Assembly: GCA_914767715.1 (NCBI GenBank)
Contig: OU612067.1
Coordinates: forward strand, 29,488,162-29,548,161
DNA length: 60,000 nt
Direction: 5' to 3'
Source of the DNA: Membranipora membranacea
Taxonomy: Eukaryota; Bryozoa; Gymnolaemata; Cheilostomatida; Membraniporidae
Shown here: one piece after another, positions 24,623 to 37,479 of the stretch
How positions within the stretch are numbered: position 1 is the first letter of the stretch
How the letters are laid out: every line of letters begins with the position of its first letter
Notes under the pieces: generated by a model
Told to the model about the DNA's origin: nothing
The model's database searches: none
Seen by the model: only the letters and a program-made list of their open reading frames with translations
Program-made: the position numbers and the translations under genes

Positions 24623-25579
24623 TCCATATGTGGTGTACAACCAACCAGAACAAATGACACCTTGACAATATTTGGCACATTTCTTAGGAGCCACAAACCG
24701 GATGCTTATGGACGAGACACAGGGTCATCAAACATAAATATTCAGTGCACCATTGGAATGCTGCAAGCTACTCGTTGCGTAGGGCAGAACAGAAATTCGA
24801 TCTGATATTGTCTTTTCATTTTTTCAGAGAAATGAGGGAAAAAACTCTGTTCTTACACAAATGGATGCGGGCCTTTCCAACTTTTTCTCGCTAAATTACA
24901 TCAGTTGTGACAAGTTCATGTATCCACGAGGGGGTTTCAAGGTGTAAGTAAGGGCAAACAACATAATCCCTGGAAAGTCACAGGACAACATGGTGTGAGA
25001 CTGGTACAGGAATTGCTATACTTTTTGTAATGGCTTCAATTACTTCAACTTTTTCATTAAACTATTCCAATCATCACTAATAATCACATCAAATCTGAAT
25101 GGTAATAATAAAAAAGGTACTTGATAGTGGCGTTCTTGCTATCAAGGCATTCCAGAGATCACAGACTAAGGAGATGGCTAGGATCATCTGCTATCAATGA
25201 TCTGACTGATTTATTTATCTGAGCTCATACAATGATCTAAACCTGAAGACTCTTGATATACAAGTAATACTAGACCAGTATATACTTACTCTAAGCTCTT
25301 CAAGAGTAAAAACTAAACTTCTGTTAAAGTTGCTTTGATAATTATTCATCTATCATTCACTAAACCTGATCTAACTCTTTAGCATATTGAAGTCAGAAAG
25401 TAAGTTTGTAGGTAAAAATCTTTAAAATTCACATTTTTATTGCAGTAAGATATTGGTCTTAACAATAATATCTCAAACAGGAACAAGCATGGCATTTCAA
25501 CAGGTGGTCGAATACTGCATCATCCACAGCTGGATAATAGATAATAAACCTTCATTCGTGCTTGTAATTTTAAAATCAG

Positions 25580-27981
25580 TTATGCCCAATGTGCTGGGCT
25601 GGGTACGGATCTTTGTATGCCGTCCACTCTTCCAATGTACCTGATAGGTGGGAACTTTGGCAGCACACCTCTCATACAACGTTTACTTCCGAAACCTCTA
25701 CTACAGCAGGCATCTCCATAGTCACAATCTGCATTGGTCACACAGATCTTCCCTCCATATCTAAAACCGCCTCCTACCGGGCATCTGCAAAGGAGAGGCA
25801 ATAGCAAATACAGGCTTCTGCCTTCTGCTTCTGCAAAAATGTATAGGGGGTGGGGGGAGCGGCTAGCTTTAAAGAGAAAGACCCACGCATTGGAAAATAA
25901 CTTAAATAACTTAAGAATGAGTGTAACAACACATGAAAATCCTGAAACGCATAAACTATAGGCCTAGGGTTGTTTAGGTTTTTGAACCAAAATTGAGTCT
26001 GCAACCAGGCCCATATGCTCTACTCACTGTGGTTCTGGATAAACGCAACGTTTCCCTACTTGGTGTGTTTGAAACAAAATTCAAAAACCCAGTTGTTAGG
26101 TTGAAGCTTCTGCTGTATGGAGGACACGTTCCTTCCTTCTCAAGCTCCAGTTTTGCATTTACTGGATTATCTGAAAACCAACAGAAAAAAACCTCACTCA
26201 GTCATAATCAATTATGCTTGATTCTGAACCCTTAGCTTGTTAGGAGTGGATCAATGTTAGATAGCACTCAAGTTTTGCTAGATGAGATGAGCGTCTTAGT
26301 TAAGTGAAGAGGGTGACTAAATCTCAACCAGCTTTGATTTTAGCTATTTCAAGCATGCGTGAAATAGTGTACTTTTCCTCCTGCGAAAACTGAACTTCTC
26401 TTGAGTGATTGTTTCATAGACAGTGTTTGTTATTATTTTAGCATTACAGCTCCTCGGCCTGAACAAATTATTCGCACCAGTTTTTGCCGCCTCTGAATAA
26501 TGAATAATATAAGGGTATAAGCACTGACCTCTCCAACAGACGCAGGAAGGGCAGCCGTCAGATGCCAAGATCCACTCTCCAGCAGGGCCACAATCCTTAG
26601 GGCAAGAAGTCTTTCCCTCATCTGGGCCAGCGCATACTGATAAATTTGGATTTGGTGGAGCTAAAATTACGAAACATTGGTGTAAAAAATTGGATATAGG
26701 TTCATTTTAATTGTAACAAATTAATAACTTAAACAGAATCTAGTTGTGACTGACAGGCTGCAGATTTTTATATGTTTCCAGCCAGAATGTGGCAGGAGAA
26801 GATTACTTCGTCATGTGTCCCTAAGGTGGATGGTAACTCTGGTCTTCAAATCTGTAATTTTGATGAATGTTTTGAATGTATACATGCATCTGATCCCATA
26901 TACTTACTTATGCCACAAGGACAGCCTTCATAGTGGCATAAATTGTCTCCAAATGCATATCCTATACCGGGGCAGGTTTGGTCATTGTTGCCCTGAGAAC
27001 AACCTGAATTCCTGCACCATGGACCTGACTGCCCAACCACAACTGTAAAATGAAGCAGAATACACAGCATTAGACTGAAATAGATTTCTTTAGATTCTTG
27101 GGAGAGATCCAAATCATTTAGTGAAGAAATAAACAGTATATCGATTCTGCTGCTCATCGACAGAGTAATCACTTACCTATGTAGCCATGGAATCATATTG
27201 AGATACTATTATGCCTATTGTTGTTACTAATAGCTTACGCACAGTCCAAATGGTATTATAATCAGGCAGTAAGTATTGCTCGACATGGGTAAAAATTTAA
27301 CAATGAGAAAATTCAGAGCTATCTGCTGTAGAAATTATTGATACCATGATTAGGGTTGTCCCTTTTGCTCAGTTATGTTAAATACGATCGAATGGACTGT
27401 ACCGTACAAGCCCAATGAACTGCCGCTTCTATATAATTCAATTCATTGCAAAAATGGTCAATCAACTATCAATAGCAGATGAATTCATCTATCAACATTT
27501 GTGGATAAATTCAGCTTTTTCAGCAGCAGTATAATGGCTTGTACAGTACACGTGACTATTCCATGTACCTTAGCAGGGGAACAATCCAAATGCTATCAAC
27601 AATTCTTACTGTAAAAATCACTCTTAACCTTCCGCCGCATGTCTTTAAAGTCTTGGCTTGTAGAAAAAGATCTCTAAAAACCGGAGGTATTATGAATGAA
27701 TACCTGATGCTTTGATTGAAGTTTAAATTATTTTTTAAATGTAAAAAATTGATCATGCCTAATTTTCCAGGCTTACAGCTGTAGTTAAAGTTATAATGTC
27801 AAATTGTGTCAGGCTGAGCTGAATAACCATACAGCAAAAATAAAGTTTATATGGTTGACTCGGCCGACAGATCTCAGATTGAAAAGTCCTCTCAAAATGA
27901 ACCATAGCAAACAAAATATACGAATATTATTCTAAATGATTTACCTGTTGCAGCGATGGCTACTAGAATGAATCTTAGCAT
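25580..27981 (-). pseudogene. WAP-cluster copy C: gene broken by an 83-nt deletion in exon 4
   Basis: Five exons are present: 27945-27981, 26908-27042, 26529-26660, 26028-26170 and 25580-25784. Exon 1 is 24 nt shorter than in copies B, E and F, an in-frame loss that still leaves a hydrophobic signal core. Exons 2 (Cys-rich) and 3 (antistasin-like, ending GCPSCVCWRG across the junction) are intact. Exon 4 is 143 nt instead of 226: the part encoding the WAP 1 core from its second cysteine through the CC pair is gone, and the remainder is out of frame. Exon 5 is therefore entered in the wrong phase and meets a stop after seven codons, although its own frame is perfectly preserved. All splice sites look functional, so a short secreted protein without WAP domains could still be made. 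The lesion is probably recent. Confidence 0.8.
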
Positions 27982-28042
27982 TGTGATGTATGTAGAGTTG
28001 CTCGCCCGAGACTTGTAGTTGCATCCCATTTCACCCTGCCGT

Positions 28043-28048
28043 TTTATA
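28043..28048 (-). promoter_or_regulatory. TATA box of copy C
   Basis: TATAAA on the minus strand lies 62 nt upstream of the copy C start codon, in a GGTATAAAAC context. Confidence 0.7.
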
Positions 28049-28298
28049 CCACACACAGGGAAATAGAGGAAACAGATATGAACCGAAAACAGAATATCCT
28101 CGAGATGTATGACGTGCATTATAAACCGTTGCTTTTCATGAAGCTGAGATAATTATTTGAAATTTTGGCATGGACTTGAGAGATCTATAAATTGGCTACC
28201 ACGCAGATCCTGTTGTACCATTTTGAGTCAAGAACAGAGATTTATGTTATATAAACAGATTAAAACTAATTAAAACTTTGGTAAGAAAAGTTAAGTAG

Positions 28299-28418
28299 CA
28301 TTTCCTCAACGACCCCTAAAAATAAGGAACTGTGTGACATATCGGTTCTTTGAGTCAACACAAATAATAATGTGATGAGGAAAATATGTATGTCAACTTG
28401 GCAACTGCTGTTGAAGAA
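28299..28418 (-). promoter_or_regulatory. Conserved upstream block of copy C
   Basis: It has the same order of words as the block of copy B: ATTTCCT, AATAAGGAA, TGTGTGACATAT, GGTTCTTTG, then CAACTTGGCAACTG and GTTGAAGAA, about 320-440 nt upstream of the start codon. Confidence 0.55.
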
Positions 28419-28740
28419 TGAGTAATATTCATGTCTGTTTTTAATCATGTTTTAATCAAGGATTTGCAAAGAATTAGAGTGAACCCTGAAAATAATTGGG
28501 CCTTTTTTTATTTCTTATTTCTTATTCTTTCATTCTATTACTGTCCTCAAGTATGTCAGTCAGAGAAATGTGGCTGAGTAGTCTGGCTCAAAAAATGAAG
28601 GTTTCACAAAAAATCAAATTTTTGGTTAAAACGATCTTCACATATTGAAAAACCTATGGTCCCATGCTTCGAATGTGTTATCCCCTCAAGAATCAAATGA
28701 AGAATGCTTCGATTTCCATGATGATAAAACTTAAAAAAAG

Positions 28741-28825
28741 AACTGGCTCGGTCGGATTTGAACCTGGGCCTCCCACATTGAAGTTTATATCGCTATCCAT
28801 TCATCTCAACAAGCTAATAATAAGG
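28741..28825 (-). repeat. tRNA-derived SINE head
   Basis: On the minus strand a pol III B box (GGTTCAAATCC) sits at 28754-28764, preceded by GGGAGGCCCA as in tRNA-derived SINEs. An A-box-like TAGCTTGTTGAGATG lies about 45 nt upstream. The flanks do not fold into a convincing tRNA acceptor stem, so a functional tRNA is unlikely. Confidence 0.45.
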
Positions 28826-29084
28826 AAGAGTGGGAGACAGACTTGGGTGTCGCTCGCCACTCAAATGCCCCGCTGTTGGACAGAGAAGCTACGAAATAAT
28901 TTTTTTTATAAATACTGTAATTTCAACATAATTTTTAATAACCATTTTTTCATTTTATAATTTACTGCCATCCCTTTTTTCTAGTAGAGGACAAAATAAA
29001 TACATACATACATCTATGCCGCTATTCAGTGTATATGTGGTTCCCCAATTCAAATGAACAAACCCAAACCCAAATTGTTTTGAA

Positions 29085-29170
29085 GGCTGACTGATACATG
29101 GGAATATCATTTAGGTTAACGGAAGTTAACTTAAGTTAACCTAAATGATATTCCCATGTATCAGTCAGCC
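29085..29170. repeat. Perfect hairpin, 36-bp arms with a 14-nt loop
   Basis: Arm 29085-29120 (starting GGCTGACTGATACATG) is the exact reverse complement of 29135-29170. The loop itself contains GTTAAC words that continue the symmetry. CAAATTG occurs near both flanks (29071 and 29174), but not adjacent to the arms. It is a foldback or MITE candidate. Confidence 0.85.
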
Positions 29171-29314
29171 CTCAAATTGATGTCACATCAATATGTGGAA
29201 ACATAGTGATAGAAAGCTGAACTTCAGCATTATTATCGTTATTGTTTGATGATTATCATTATATTTCAATGCAAAAAGCCCTAATAGGTCATACTGCTTG
29301 ACTGGGGAAGGCTA

Positions 29315-29525
29315 GGATGTGGGGGGGGATGGTTGCGAGGACAGAGGAGAGAAGAGAGCAGGGAAAGAAGGGACAAGAGGAGGGACAATGAAGGGATATT
29401 GACGAGACAGGATATATTTGATGAGCAGAGGAGGGTGAGGAGTGGGACAAAAGTAGATACTGATGAGAGATAGTAGCAGGGGTAGGAGGAGGGACTGGGG
29501 AAGGACCAGAGGAGAAGGTAGCAGG
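29315..29525. repeat. Homopurine-rich tract
   Basis: About 200 nt of almost pure G/A on the plus strand (runs such as GGGGGGGGATGG, GAGGAGAGAAGAG and GGAGGAGGGA) contrast with the AT-rich surroundings. Such tracts can form triplex DNA. No repeat unit is regular enough to call it a microsatellite. Confidence 0.6.
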
Positions 29526-29559
29526 CTAAAGCTGTGGCTAGACACAACGATGTTTACAT

Positions 29560-30770
29560 CTTTATGGGGGTCAAGATTGTACTAGAAGGTGAATTGTGTC
29601 CGTTAATTAGTCGTGACGATAGGTATATGGTGTGATTGGTGTTTTGCTCAAGTAAGCTGGCCGTAGCTAGGCACCGATTGATTGCTTCCATAATTATGCG
29701 GTAAAACATGTCATCTATCATCACATGAAAGACTATCAAAAAATGGAGGAGCTCATAATATCTGTAGTAAAACCACACCCTCCTATTTATCATAGATAAG
29801 ACAATAATTACAAGGACAGGAGTGGTGCTGCGGACAACCTATGGAAATAAATAGGTATAAAACTTGGAAATGGAGGCTATTCTGACTTGAAATCCAAAGT
29901 ATAGCATAGCGAAAACGAAATCACTGAAGACTAAAGTTTTATTTTGTGAAGATAAAAATGGAAAGCGCATAGCCTTTGATCGCCCTTGAAATCTCATTGA
30001 TCAATCTAGCAACCTGAACTGAAGCCCCTATAACCTATAACAGAGTACTATAATAGGGCTGTGTGGTAGTATGAGCTAAGCCTATCCTCTCAATACTATA
30101 CAACAACCTGTAATTAGATTGATGCGAAGTCAGAGTTATTTTTTGCTCACAAATGTTTGTCACACATAATGATAAACTTGAGCATAGGCAAGTCATACCC
30201 TACTCAAATTATGACAAAAACCTTAATGGTATAAAAACTTTTATTCCCTAATTAAGTTCAAAACCAATTATGCGCTTCCTCAGCCCTAGTCAGACATTTC
30301 AATTGTACGGCCAATTACTAGTATCGTGTTGCTACTAGCTGGTCAAACATACCCTGCAACTTGGATCTTGTGATAAGCAGTCTTCGATCTTAAACACTCC
30401 ACCCCAAAGTTTAGATGGCTGCGAACGAAATCACGACTATATTATGGTAAAAAAATAGCTATTGGTCAAAAATTTGCTTTGATTAATTATCCGCTCACAA
30501 CACTATATTAGCTTTCATCAGACATCTGTAGGTGAAGAACAGCTTGCCAGATTTTGATGGTACCTGGTCACAGCTTAGCTCTTATGTCTAGATGTGAAAT
30601 AACAAATTGGATCAATCGTAATTATCCTGTACTATAGTTGCTAATTGCACTACTATTAGTAATTAGTAAATGAATATCCGGGATCTTGTAAATTGTGATA
30701 TCTGAGAAACAACTCATCTTGACATCAGTCAAGCATGCAGAGGTTCCTTGGTATACCAAATCTTATGACG
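29560..30770. other. Non-coding interval
   Basis: No gene or classified repeat is seen here on either strand. Confidence 0.4.
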
Positions 30771-30780
30771 TTATACAATT

Positions 30781-31178
30781 TTAAAGTGTTTAAGAAAGCA
30801 AAAAACAAGCACTGTTCATATCAAAGCTTTGCCATAGCAATCAACAAAAAAATTACATTTTTTCGCATTATGACATTATTGAATTATGTAACCTAATTAA
30901 AAATGCGAAAACCAATAGTCTAGAAAGGTCTAGGGCTTGTATTGGTATAGAGTATTGGTCAAAGGTAACGTAGTCAAAGATATTTTAGTGTTAACACATA
31001 CCAGGGGAGATAAAATACCTAGACCTTGGATTTTCGCACTTTAAATTAGCTTACATCATTAAATAATGTCTTTCTGCAAAAAAATTACATTTTTCTTTTT
31101 CATTGCTATGCTATTTTCTATTGCATGGCAAAGCTTTGATATGAACAGTGATTTTCTTTTTGCTTCCCTAAAGACTTC
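30781..31178. mobile_element. Inverted-repeat (MITE-like) element
   Basis: A left arm (about 30781-30935) and a right arm (about 31003-31178) are imperfect reverse complements over some 150-170 nt. Both contain CACTGTTCATATCAAAGC and the words TTTGCCAT, GTAA(G/C)CTAA and GCGAAAA. A single-arm relative lies at 36834-37012 and a short piece near 47199. The element has no coding capacity and the superfamily is unknown. Confidence 0.65.
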
Positions 31179-31179
31179 C

Positions 31180-32520
31180 ATGGCAAACGACCTTGAGATC
31201 CATTATTGGCGCCTAGAACAGCAACTTGCTGCCGATTAACAGTTTTTTTCATGCGAGGTACTTAAAACTCAGGAGATGGGGGTAATCACGTCTATCAAAT
31301 CTTATGACATAATAAATTTTGATGTCTCATGACACCAATATATGGCTACCATAAACAGTAATGGGCTGCCAATTAACAGTTCTTATCATCGATAAAGGGG
31401 TTATATAGGAAAGGTGCAGAGTCCGATCACATCATACATCAATATTATTTACCGGTTGTATAGCCTTATATTTGACAGAAATATCCACGATTATAGTCTG
31501 ACTGGTTAGAGTTGGATTTGGTATTTACTTTTCTCCATAGCTGGTTTCTAAAGTTTGTTGCTTGAATTTTGTAGTCATCACTGGAACTGGAACGGAATGT
31601 TTTGCTTGAACTGCAGTACTCAGTATGTATTCTATGTCATGTATGAAATGTTTTACCAGAGGTCAGCAAAACCAGGTTCAGTAACACTGCTTGATATGTA
31701 CTCGGAAACCCAAAATCCTGATCCACGTTCCTGATTTTTTATTATATATAACTCCCGCACCAAATTTTCTATATATCAATACCTCAATTTTAAAAATCAA
31801 ACCAATTGTGACAAAATGAGGTTTAGGTTGTAAGAGCGAAACACAGATCCATCCAAGTCAGAAAAGTAAATACCAAATATATCTTGAGCCCAAGTCACTC
31901 ATAGATACCCAAGATACCGCATATGCTAAATCCGAAAGTGATTGGTCTTGTATTCACATTGGTGTGTCACGAGTCATGTCAATGAACAAATAAATTATAA
32001 AAATTATAAGGGGTTAGGAAAAACTTCGGGTCAGTCAGATTTTTTTTCGAAAAGTATGGAATACCCCATTTTGGTTGACACTGATAAAACACAGAGAAGG
32101 TTGAGGAAGGAGGTAATATATCAGGTTACACAATAGATTATGTAATATGATATCTGCTTGTTGTATATCTTGGATAAGTTAATGAATAAGTAACTTAAAC
32201 TCACAAACCTGTAGGGTATTGTCATAAGTATTAGGAGGCCAGAATATGTCTCTCTGAGCTCTCTGTCAAAGTTGGTCACTCTATTATAATGAATAGTTAC
32301 TATAAAGATGTAGGTTTATTTTGTATGCAAAATCTTGTGCGATGTATTGACATTTTTATTCAAGTAAAACAAAAATTGTGCAGTATCTAGGAAAGAGAAA
32401 CAAAAACTGAATCAAATAATTCAATACAGATGGTGCAGTGAAGCACGAAACACACCAGGAACCACTTGACTTTGCAGATGGCAAATATTCATGGCTGACT
32501 GGCGGCCACTTCACAACCAG
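31180..32520. other. Non-coding interval upstream of the copy D 3' end
   Basis: I see no supported exon. A few short open frames have no recognisable features. Confidence 0.4.
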
Positions 32521-32542
32521 TTTTGAATGCATATTTTTCTTT

Positions 32543-35500
32543 TTATGCCCATCGCTCTGGGCTGGGAGTTGATCTTTGTATACCATCTCTGTCGGTGTAC
32601 CTGATAGGTGGAAATTTTGGTAGTACACCTTCAACACAGCGTTTGTTATTGTTTGAATAATTTCCGCCACAGCATGCTTCTCCATACTCACAATCTGCGC
32701 TCGTTGTACACGACTTTCCTCGATAGCTGTATCTCACGTTCTGTCTGTTCTCGTACACTGTCTCCGCTGGGCACCTGCAAATAGGAGACAATATCAAATA
32801 GCAGCAGTTTCTGTATACACACTGCAAGGAAAGCTAGAGAAGCCAATATTAATGTAATGTTTCTACTTGGAAATATAGCTACAGTATGGAAGATGGTAGG
32901 TAAAGCTGTAAAATTTAAAAATGGAATTCAGGTCCGATTTAGGTTCCCCCATCTCTGACCAAGGTGATAGATCCACCAATACTGGGTTATATATATGCTT
33001 CATTTTGGCACCAAAAACATCTTTGATCTTTGTTTACATTGATAGGAAGGGATTTCAAGTCGCAAGTAGGACTCTCGTAGACAATGAACTATAAACTAAT
33101 AGGACTGATTTACATTTTACAATTTTCCTCAGTAATTAATTATTATTATTATTATTCATTATAGTTACACATTTTTCAAATATATCTGACTGTGCTATTA
33201 AATTTTGTGGAAGCTAATTTTTACAGTGTTACTTCGTGTGTCACAAATTTAATATTCATTTGTAGTGAATTATAAATCGATAGATTATTAATCATCATGA
33301 TGTACGCTTTGAACTATTGCTCAATGTAGCCTGTCTTGAAAAGACATGCTAATGTCAATCAGATTTCCAACAATCATCGCTCATTTTGCGAGTTGTCATA
33401 AATAAATTGGTAAGAACTTTGAATATAGTACATGGCTAGAAGTTAGTCACATACAATTCTTTCAAGTTTACAGTATTACACCCTTCTGACTTTGACCCAC
33501 ATGTGATAAATCTGAAATTTCTATAATCAACACTGGTTCTGAACTAGATTAACTTGTTTAAAAGTTGATGACGTTGTAGCAATTGTTCCCCAATAAAGCT
33601 AGTAGTTCTTGTACCAAACTAAATTCTCCCACCCATCCCCTGTGATGTGATTGGCTGCTCGCACCTTAATCTTAGTTTTTACTGATTATTCTGTAGGTAA
33701 TAACCACGTGAGAAAAAATATGATGGTAGCGATTGATCAGGGAAAGAAAAAACTCTGCTTTTCATTCTGCCGTTGAGTCAATGCGAAACAATTTGATATC
33801 TCAGTGACCTCCTACTCATACTCATGACCTGATTCTGTATAACAACAATGGTTGAAACCTTAAATTATTGTTGGTGACAGTTTTTGAATCGAAAATCAAA
33901 TCCATAAACTAGCTGATTTTCTCTACTTACTGTGGCTCCGGATCCACACATCGTTTTTTGTTAGAACTATCCAAGCCACAGCACTTCCTAATGCCTCTGC
34001 AATCCAAGTCTTTTGTGCATACCGGAGCCATGTTGAATACTCTCCTTGGAGTATTTGACTGGAAGTCGGTCACACCAGTTGTTTGGTTGTATATAATATT
34101 GTTTGGTGGACAGGTTCCCTCCTTCTCCAGCTCCAATTTTGCGTTAACTGGATTGTCTGCAAATCATTTGTAAATAATTTTGGCTATATTTTACTTAAAT
34201 TCAATTCTCATGTTAGGTTGACAAAACCTGTAGTCTGTGATAATTGTCTCAAATAAATAATGGATACATTATTTGCAAATAATTTTGCACAGCATTCAAA
34301 TATTATGTCATTGCTCCATTTTTGACATACAATCAGATTTGCAATACATATGAGAGATATTTTTTCTTTATACACTAGGTGTTATAACACAACTGACCTC
34401 TCCAACAGACACAGGAAAGACAGCCATCTGCTGCTATGATCCACTCTTCAGCAGGGCCACAGTCCTTAGGGCAAGCGATTTGTCCTGCATCTGGATACGG
34501 GCCCTCGCATGTTGTTATGTTTGGTGGAGCTAAAATTGAAAGAAAAATCTGTCAGCCATTGGATGGGAATTCACTTATAACTTAAACAAATTGATACTTT
34601 CAATAAAGGTCTTGCATGCTTGCAGGTTTTTTCTTTTTCTCTATCAGGATCTGACAGGACAGATGGCTTCATCACAAATCCTAAAGCAAACAAATATATA
34701 TATAACCTGGATGGATATCGTTGGCCTGGTGCAGACCTCTAGTTAAGACAGTCACAATCTTATTTATTATATAATAACATATAAAATGTCTATCCCTGCC
34801 AGAATTCTGACCAGAAGTAGTTACACCCGGGTCAGGCAAGAGATCAAGATGAAAAATTTCCAAACCAAAACCCTATGCATCTCAAACGTACTATTTATTC
34901 TTAGTTATATGCCAACTTCTGCAAATCGAATAATATTTGACACAGATCCTGATTCTTTGATTCTGAATTACTTTTTCTTGACAAAAAAAGACAATCTCAT
35001 ATATACTTACTAATTCCACATGGACAGCCTTCAAAGTTACATACATTCTGTTGTATTGCAAATGCTACATTTCCCTTTCCAAGTCGGCATAATGGTTCAC
35101 CAAGGCGTGGAAGGCAAAATGGATTTGTGCACCATGGAAAAACCCCAATAACGCCTGTAATACAAATACACAGCATAAGAGTTGGCAAAAAGCTTTCATC
35201 CGATTTTCCGAAAAGTTATTTTTTGAAGAGTAGTACAATTATGCGATTGGACGAAGACAGGCTACCTAGACAGCTTCTCTACTCACGACTGAGCTCAGGA
35301 ACAAGGAAGCAGGGACGCCCATGTCTGAGATATGAAGATGTCGTGAAACGGAACTTGAAGTGGAGAGATATCAAACGGGATACTAGGCAGACTGCAGCTT
35401 AAGATCGAGCTGCATGGAGAACTATGATTCGGAGACCATAAAATAGAACAGTCATCATCGACCCGATGGACTGCTTATGATGATGATGACATATGCGAAT

Positions 35501-35653
35501 ATAAGCTAAACAAATAAAACTTTTTCATAATAAAACGTGAAAATTTCTGACTGGAATTTTTTTCCTTAGAGTCTAGATAAGAATAGATAAGTTACCTGTT
35601 ACAGCCAAGATTACTAAGAAGATCCAAGCGGAGACTCGATTAAGCATTTGCAT
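32543..35653 (-). CDS. WAP-cluster copy D: intact secreted antistasin-like/double-WAP protein
   Basis: Five exons: 35596-35653, 35011-35154, 34398-34529, 33931-34156 and 32543-32774, phases 1-1-1-2, giving 263 residues. I chose the outer ATG (35653) over one two codons in, because it keeps the 62-nt TATA spacing of the family. The signal core is AWIFLVILAVTGVIG. The exon 2 Cys domain is three codons longer than in copy B. The exon 3 antistasin-like domain has CPKDCG and CLSCVC. WAP-like 1 has the core CTKDLDC then GIRKCC. WAP-like 2 has a longer N-terminal loop and an Asn-rich insertion between the CC pair and the last cysteine. The tail ends PSPERWA. It is the longest intact copy. Intron 1 carries a LINE fragment. 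Function is unknown beyond the family inference. Confidence 0.87.
35230..35490 (+). mobile_element. LINE 3'-end fragment in intron 1 of copy D
   Basis: The plus-strand translation shows the C-terminal signature common to many LINE ORF2 proteins: RLPRQLLYSRLSSG, GRP, then RYEDVVKRNLKW. A TAA interrupts it just before the conserved D-R-x-x-W-R. The fragment ends in a TGATGATGATGA tract typical of some LINE tails. It is 5'-truncated, inactive and antisense to copy D. Confidence 0.75.
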
Positions 35654-35714
35654 CTTGACAATCACAGCTCTCAGCTTACTAGGCAATTGTCGACCAGAAA
35701 CAGTTCACACCACA

Positions 35715-35720
35715 TTTATA
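35715..35720 (-). promoter_or_regulatory. TATA box of copy D
   Basis: TATAAA on the minus strand lies 62 nt upstream of the chosen copy D start codon. The surrounding bases differ from the GGTATAAAA context of the other copies. Confidence 0.55.
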
Positions 35721-36833
35721 TTTATGAGTGAATGAGGATGTTATGAGGAAACTTCGGCATGCCTGAACAACTCTTAAGGGGAGGTTCTTCCTTGAACCAA
35801 GAACAAATATATTAACATTAACAATAATATAGTCAAAATTCAATCCCTTCATGTGACAAATTAATTGTTTCTTGATAAGATTTTGAACACAAGGAAATCC
35901 ATGAAAGATTGTCAAATTCGGAAATTTAAATGCTGAGATGGTCATTTTTCAAAATGAAAACTATTGAATAACTTTGCCTATTATGGAATAGCAAGATTGC
36001 AAGATTACAAGATTACACAACAATTTCACCATCCATCTGTAACTGCTATTGATCGGGTTTGACAAGGACCGATCTGAATACCAATACCAACACCAACATG
36101 TGCCCTTGGAAAGCTGCTGGGCTACTTAATGTGAACAGCTGCACAAATACTTGATTTGATGAAGATAGGAAGAAATGAAGCAGAAAGCCCAGCTTGTCAA
36201 TGTGAATGTCATATAGTCGTCATGATGGCAAGACATTCCAAATCCAGGCGAATGTATTCTGAAATATTGAGCTTATCACAATTTGGTATAGAATAATGTA
36301 TGACGATTCTAAAATAGCTTTTTATGTTGTGTCATAAAATGCAAGATTATTGGTGAAATGGTGAAGATATTCCAAATTTTAATCCATGACTTGGAACATG
36401 AGCTGCTACGTTTCTGAAAACTTCAAAAGATTTCCAAAAGTCATTTGGGCAGCATGCTTCATGTTGTTCAAAAGTGACAAAGGACGTAGATGCCTTCGCC
36501 CTTCGATGATCTATGGTCATAGTGATCTACTAGCTTGATGTTGAAAGTTGGCGTTGAATTTCATCTGAAGAGTACTCTGAATGAAAGTACAGATACTCGA
36601 AAGCCCATGATCTGTTTCAGGTTATTGATTCAATTTATTCGTATTATCACAAATTCACAAAAGTTATGCATTTTATGGCTGGATATAAAATGTCACTTGA
36701 CTTTCGTCATAATATTAAGCCTTAAAATAAATACTGTAAACTGCAAATCACTAGTGTCAGCCTGAATGCTCTACCTGTTATATCATCATGTACCATCATT
36801 AATCAAGCAAAATAATATGAATGTTGGGCTGAA

Positions 36834-37012
36834 TTTAAAGTGTCTAGGAAAGGAAAAAACAACCACTTTTCATATCAAAGCTTTGCCATTGCAATGAACA
36901 AAAAAAGGTAAATTTTTTTGATTGATGTATTGAATGATGTAACCTAACTTATAGTGCGAAAATCCAGGGTCTAGAAGGGTCTAGAGTATGTTATCTCCCC
37001 TGTTACGGGTTA
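36834..37012 (+). repeat. Single-arm copy of the 30.8-kb inverted-repeat element
   Basis: It matches the left arm of the 30781-31178 element: TTTAAAGTGT, then CATATCAAAGCTTTGCCAT, ATGATGTAACCTAA and TGCGAAAATCCA, ending in TCTCCCCTG. It is followed directly by an imperfect palindrome (37011-37046) built on TAATTACT-GAAAGCTA. Confidence 0.65.
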
Positions 37013-37479
37013 ATTACTGAAAGCTATGCCTAGCTTTCAAGTAATTACCTCGGCTAGCTAGGATAATAAGATGTGACTGGCGAGGGGACTCGGACAGGAT
37101 ATGACTGAGCTGAGACAAGAGACAGCTTTGACCTGGGCTAATGAACAGACCTACCAGTCTTCTACTATAGCTATGGTGATTATTAACACTCTGCCTTATT
37201 TCTAATGGAAATAATCCTTAGTATTGTGCTAAGTTGACCCATCTTGATAGTGCATTCAATTACGTCTCACAAAAATAAACATTGTAAATTGCAAACTCAC
37301 TAATGTCAGCCTGTAATATTTCTACCTGATATGTCATTATGTATCAACATAAGTAAAGCAATTAGAATGTAAATGATTGGTTGACTTAAAACATTAAAGG
37401 TGAATAACAAGTACCACCCTGGTCAGAGATTAGCATAATTTGGTTCAAATATATATGCAGGAGCCAAAAATTCAAATTG

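Noticed and set aside
28741-28825. Functional tRNA gene
   Set aside because: The B box is good, but no acceptor stem forms and the A box is imperfect. A SINE head is the better reading.
29281-29547. Ser/Leu/Pro-rich minus-strand frames
   Set aside because: They are translations of the homopurine tract. Low complexity, not a gene.
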